Source: Glandiceps talaboti
Taxonomy: Eukaryota; Hemichordata; Enteropneusta; Spengelidae
Direction of reading: 5' to 3'
Assembly: GCF_964340395.1 (NCBI RefSeq)
Contig: NC_135560.1
Coordinates: 3,392,998 to 3,456,997 of the forward strand
Length of the DNA stretch: 64,000 nucleotides
The translations under genes were made by a program, and so were the position numbers. Under the pieces are notes generated by a model that worked only from the letters and a program-made list of their open reading frames with translations, made no database searches and had not been told where the DNA came from. Shown in pieces: positions 63,889 to 64,000 of this stretch. How positions within the stretch are numbered: position 1 is the stretch's first letter; the number at the start of each line of letters is the position of its first letter.

Positions 63889-64000
63889 CTGCCTGGATCA
63901 TTTGAAGTGACAGCTGTTAATCCATAATTGGACTTATTAATCTCATCACATACAGCCTGCATATTAAGACTTGACTTAATACAATCTGGACCATCATCAA
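63889..64000 (-). CDS. PGPEP1: Pyroglutamyl-peptidase I, internal exon cut by window end
   Basis: The reverse strand reads DDGPDCIKSSLNMQAVCDEI and, further on, TAVTSNDPGR, matching the segment just upstream of the catalytic Cys in PGPEP1 (DGPDSIxSxxDMxAVC; SxDAGRYLCD). Donor gtaagt at 63888-63883. Its two-base overhang joins the last exon to give GRYLCD. The N-terminal part with the catalytic Glu lies beyond position 64000. Confidence 0.93.

Overview
This is eukaryotic, most likely marine-invertebrate, nuclear DNA. It is AT-rich, with kilobase introns, GT-AG splicing, a tRNA-derived SINE, several terminal-inverted-repeat elements and very many mini- and microsatellites. I cannot name the phylum or species from the sequence alone. 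No prokaryotic operon, phage or CRISPR structure is present.

One complete gene dominates the window. On the + strand, 24 coding exons between 4974 and 55847 splice without any frame conflict into a 1230-residue class 8B P4-ATPase (ATP8B-type phospholipid flippase). All the P4 hallmarks are present: the actuator DGET, PISL in TM4, the DKTGT phosphorylation site, KGA, TGDK, GDGAND, ten membrane segments and a C-terminal YAFSHQ motif. Coding sequence is only about 3.7 kb of a 51-kb span. Twenty-two introns are GT-AG. Intron 19 (51240-51970) reads as a U12-type AT-AC intron, with a perfect ATATCCTTT donor, a TATCTTAAC branch site and an AC end.

On the - strand at the right edge, two exons (63203-63377 and 63889-64000, cut by the window end) encode the C-terminal part of pyroglutamyl-peptidase I, with the catalytic Cys and His visible. 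The two genes converge tail to tail across about 7.3 kb. I see no functional link between them: one moves lipids across membranes and the other is a cytosolic peptidase.

The rest is repeats. Most introns hold their own, unrelated tandem array: 69 bp x 47 (intron 5), 19 bp x 130 (intron 10), 45 bp x about 85 (intron 12), about 92 bp x 17 and a TATGA array (intron 18), 36 bp x 11 (intron 19), and others. By my tally of spans, tandem arrays fill about 20 kb. The most unusual pattern is that at least four arrays (after exons 9, 14, 16 and 17) begin inside the exon and repeat the exon's own 3' end together with its 5' splice site, creating ladders of decoy donors. A decayed example follows exon 2. 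Interspersed elements include a three-copy family with internal 120-bp subrepeats (A), a second family (B) with one copy split by a MITE, a SINE with a perfect 10-bp target duplication, two related MITEs with CAATCTGATT ends, and a foldback element inserted into a minisatellite. An intron-2 array carries eight perfect RFX X-box palindromes.
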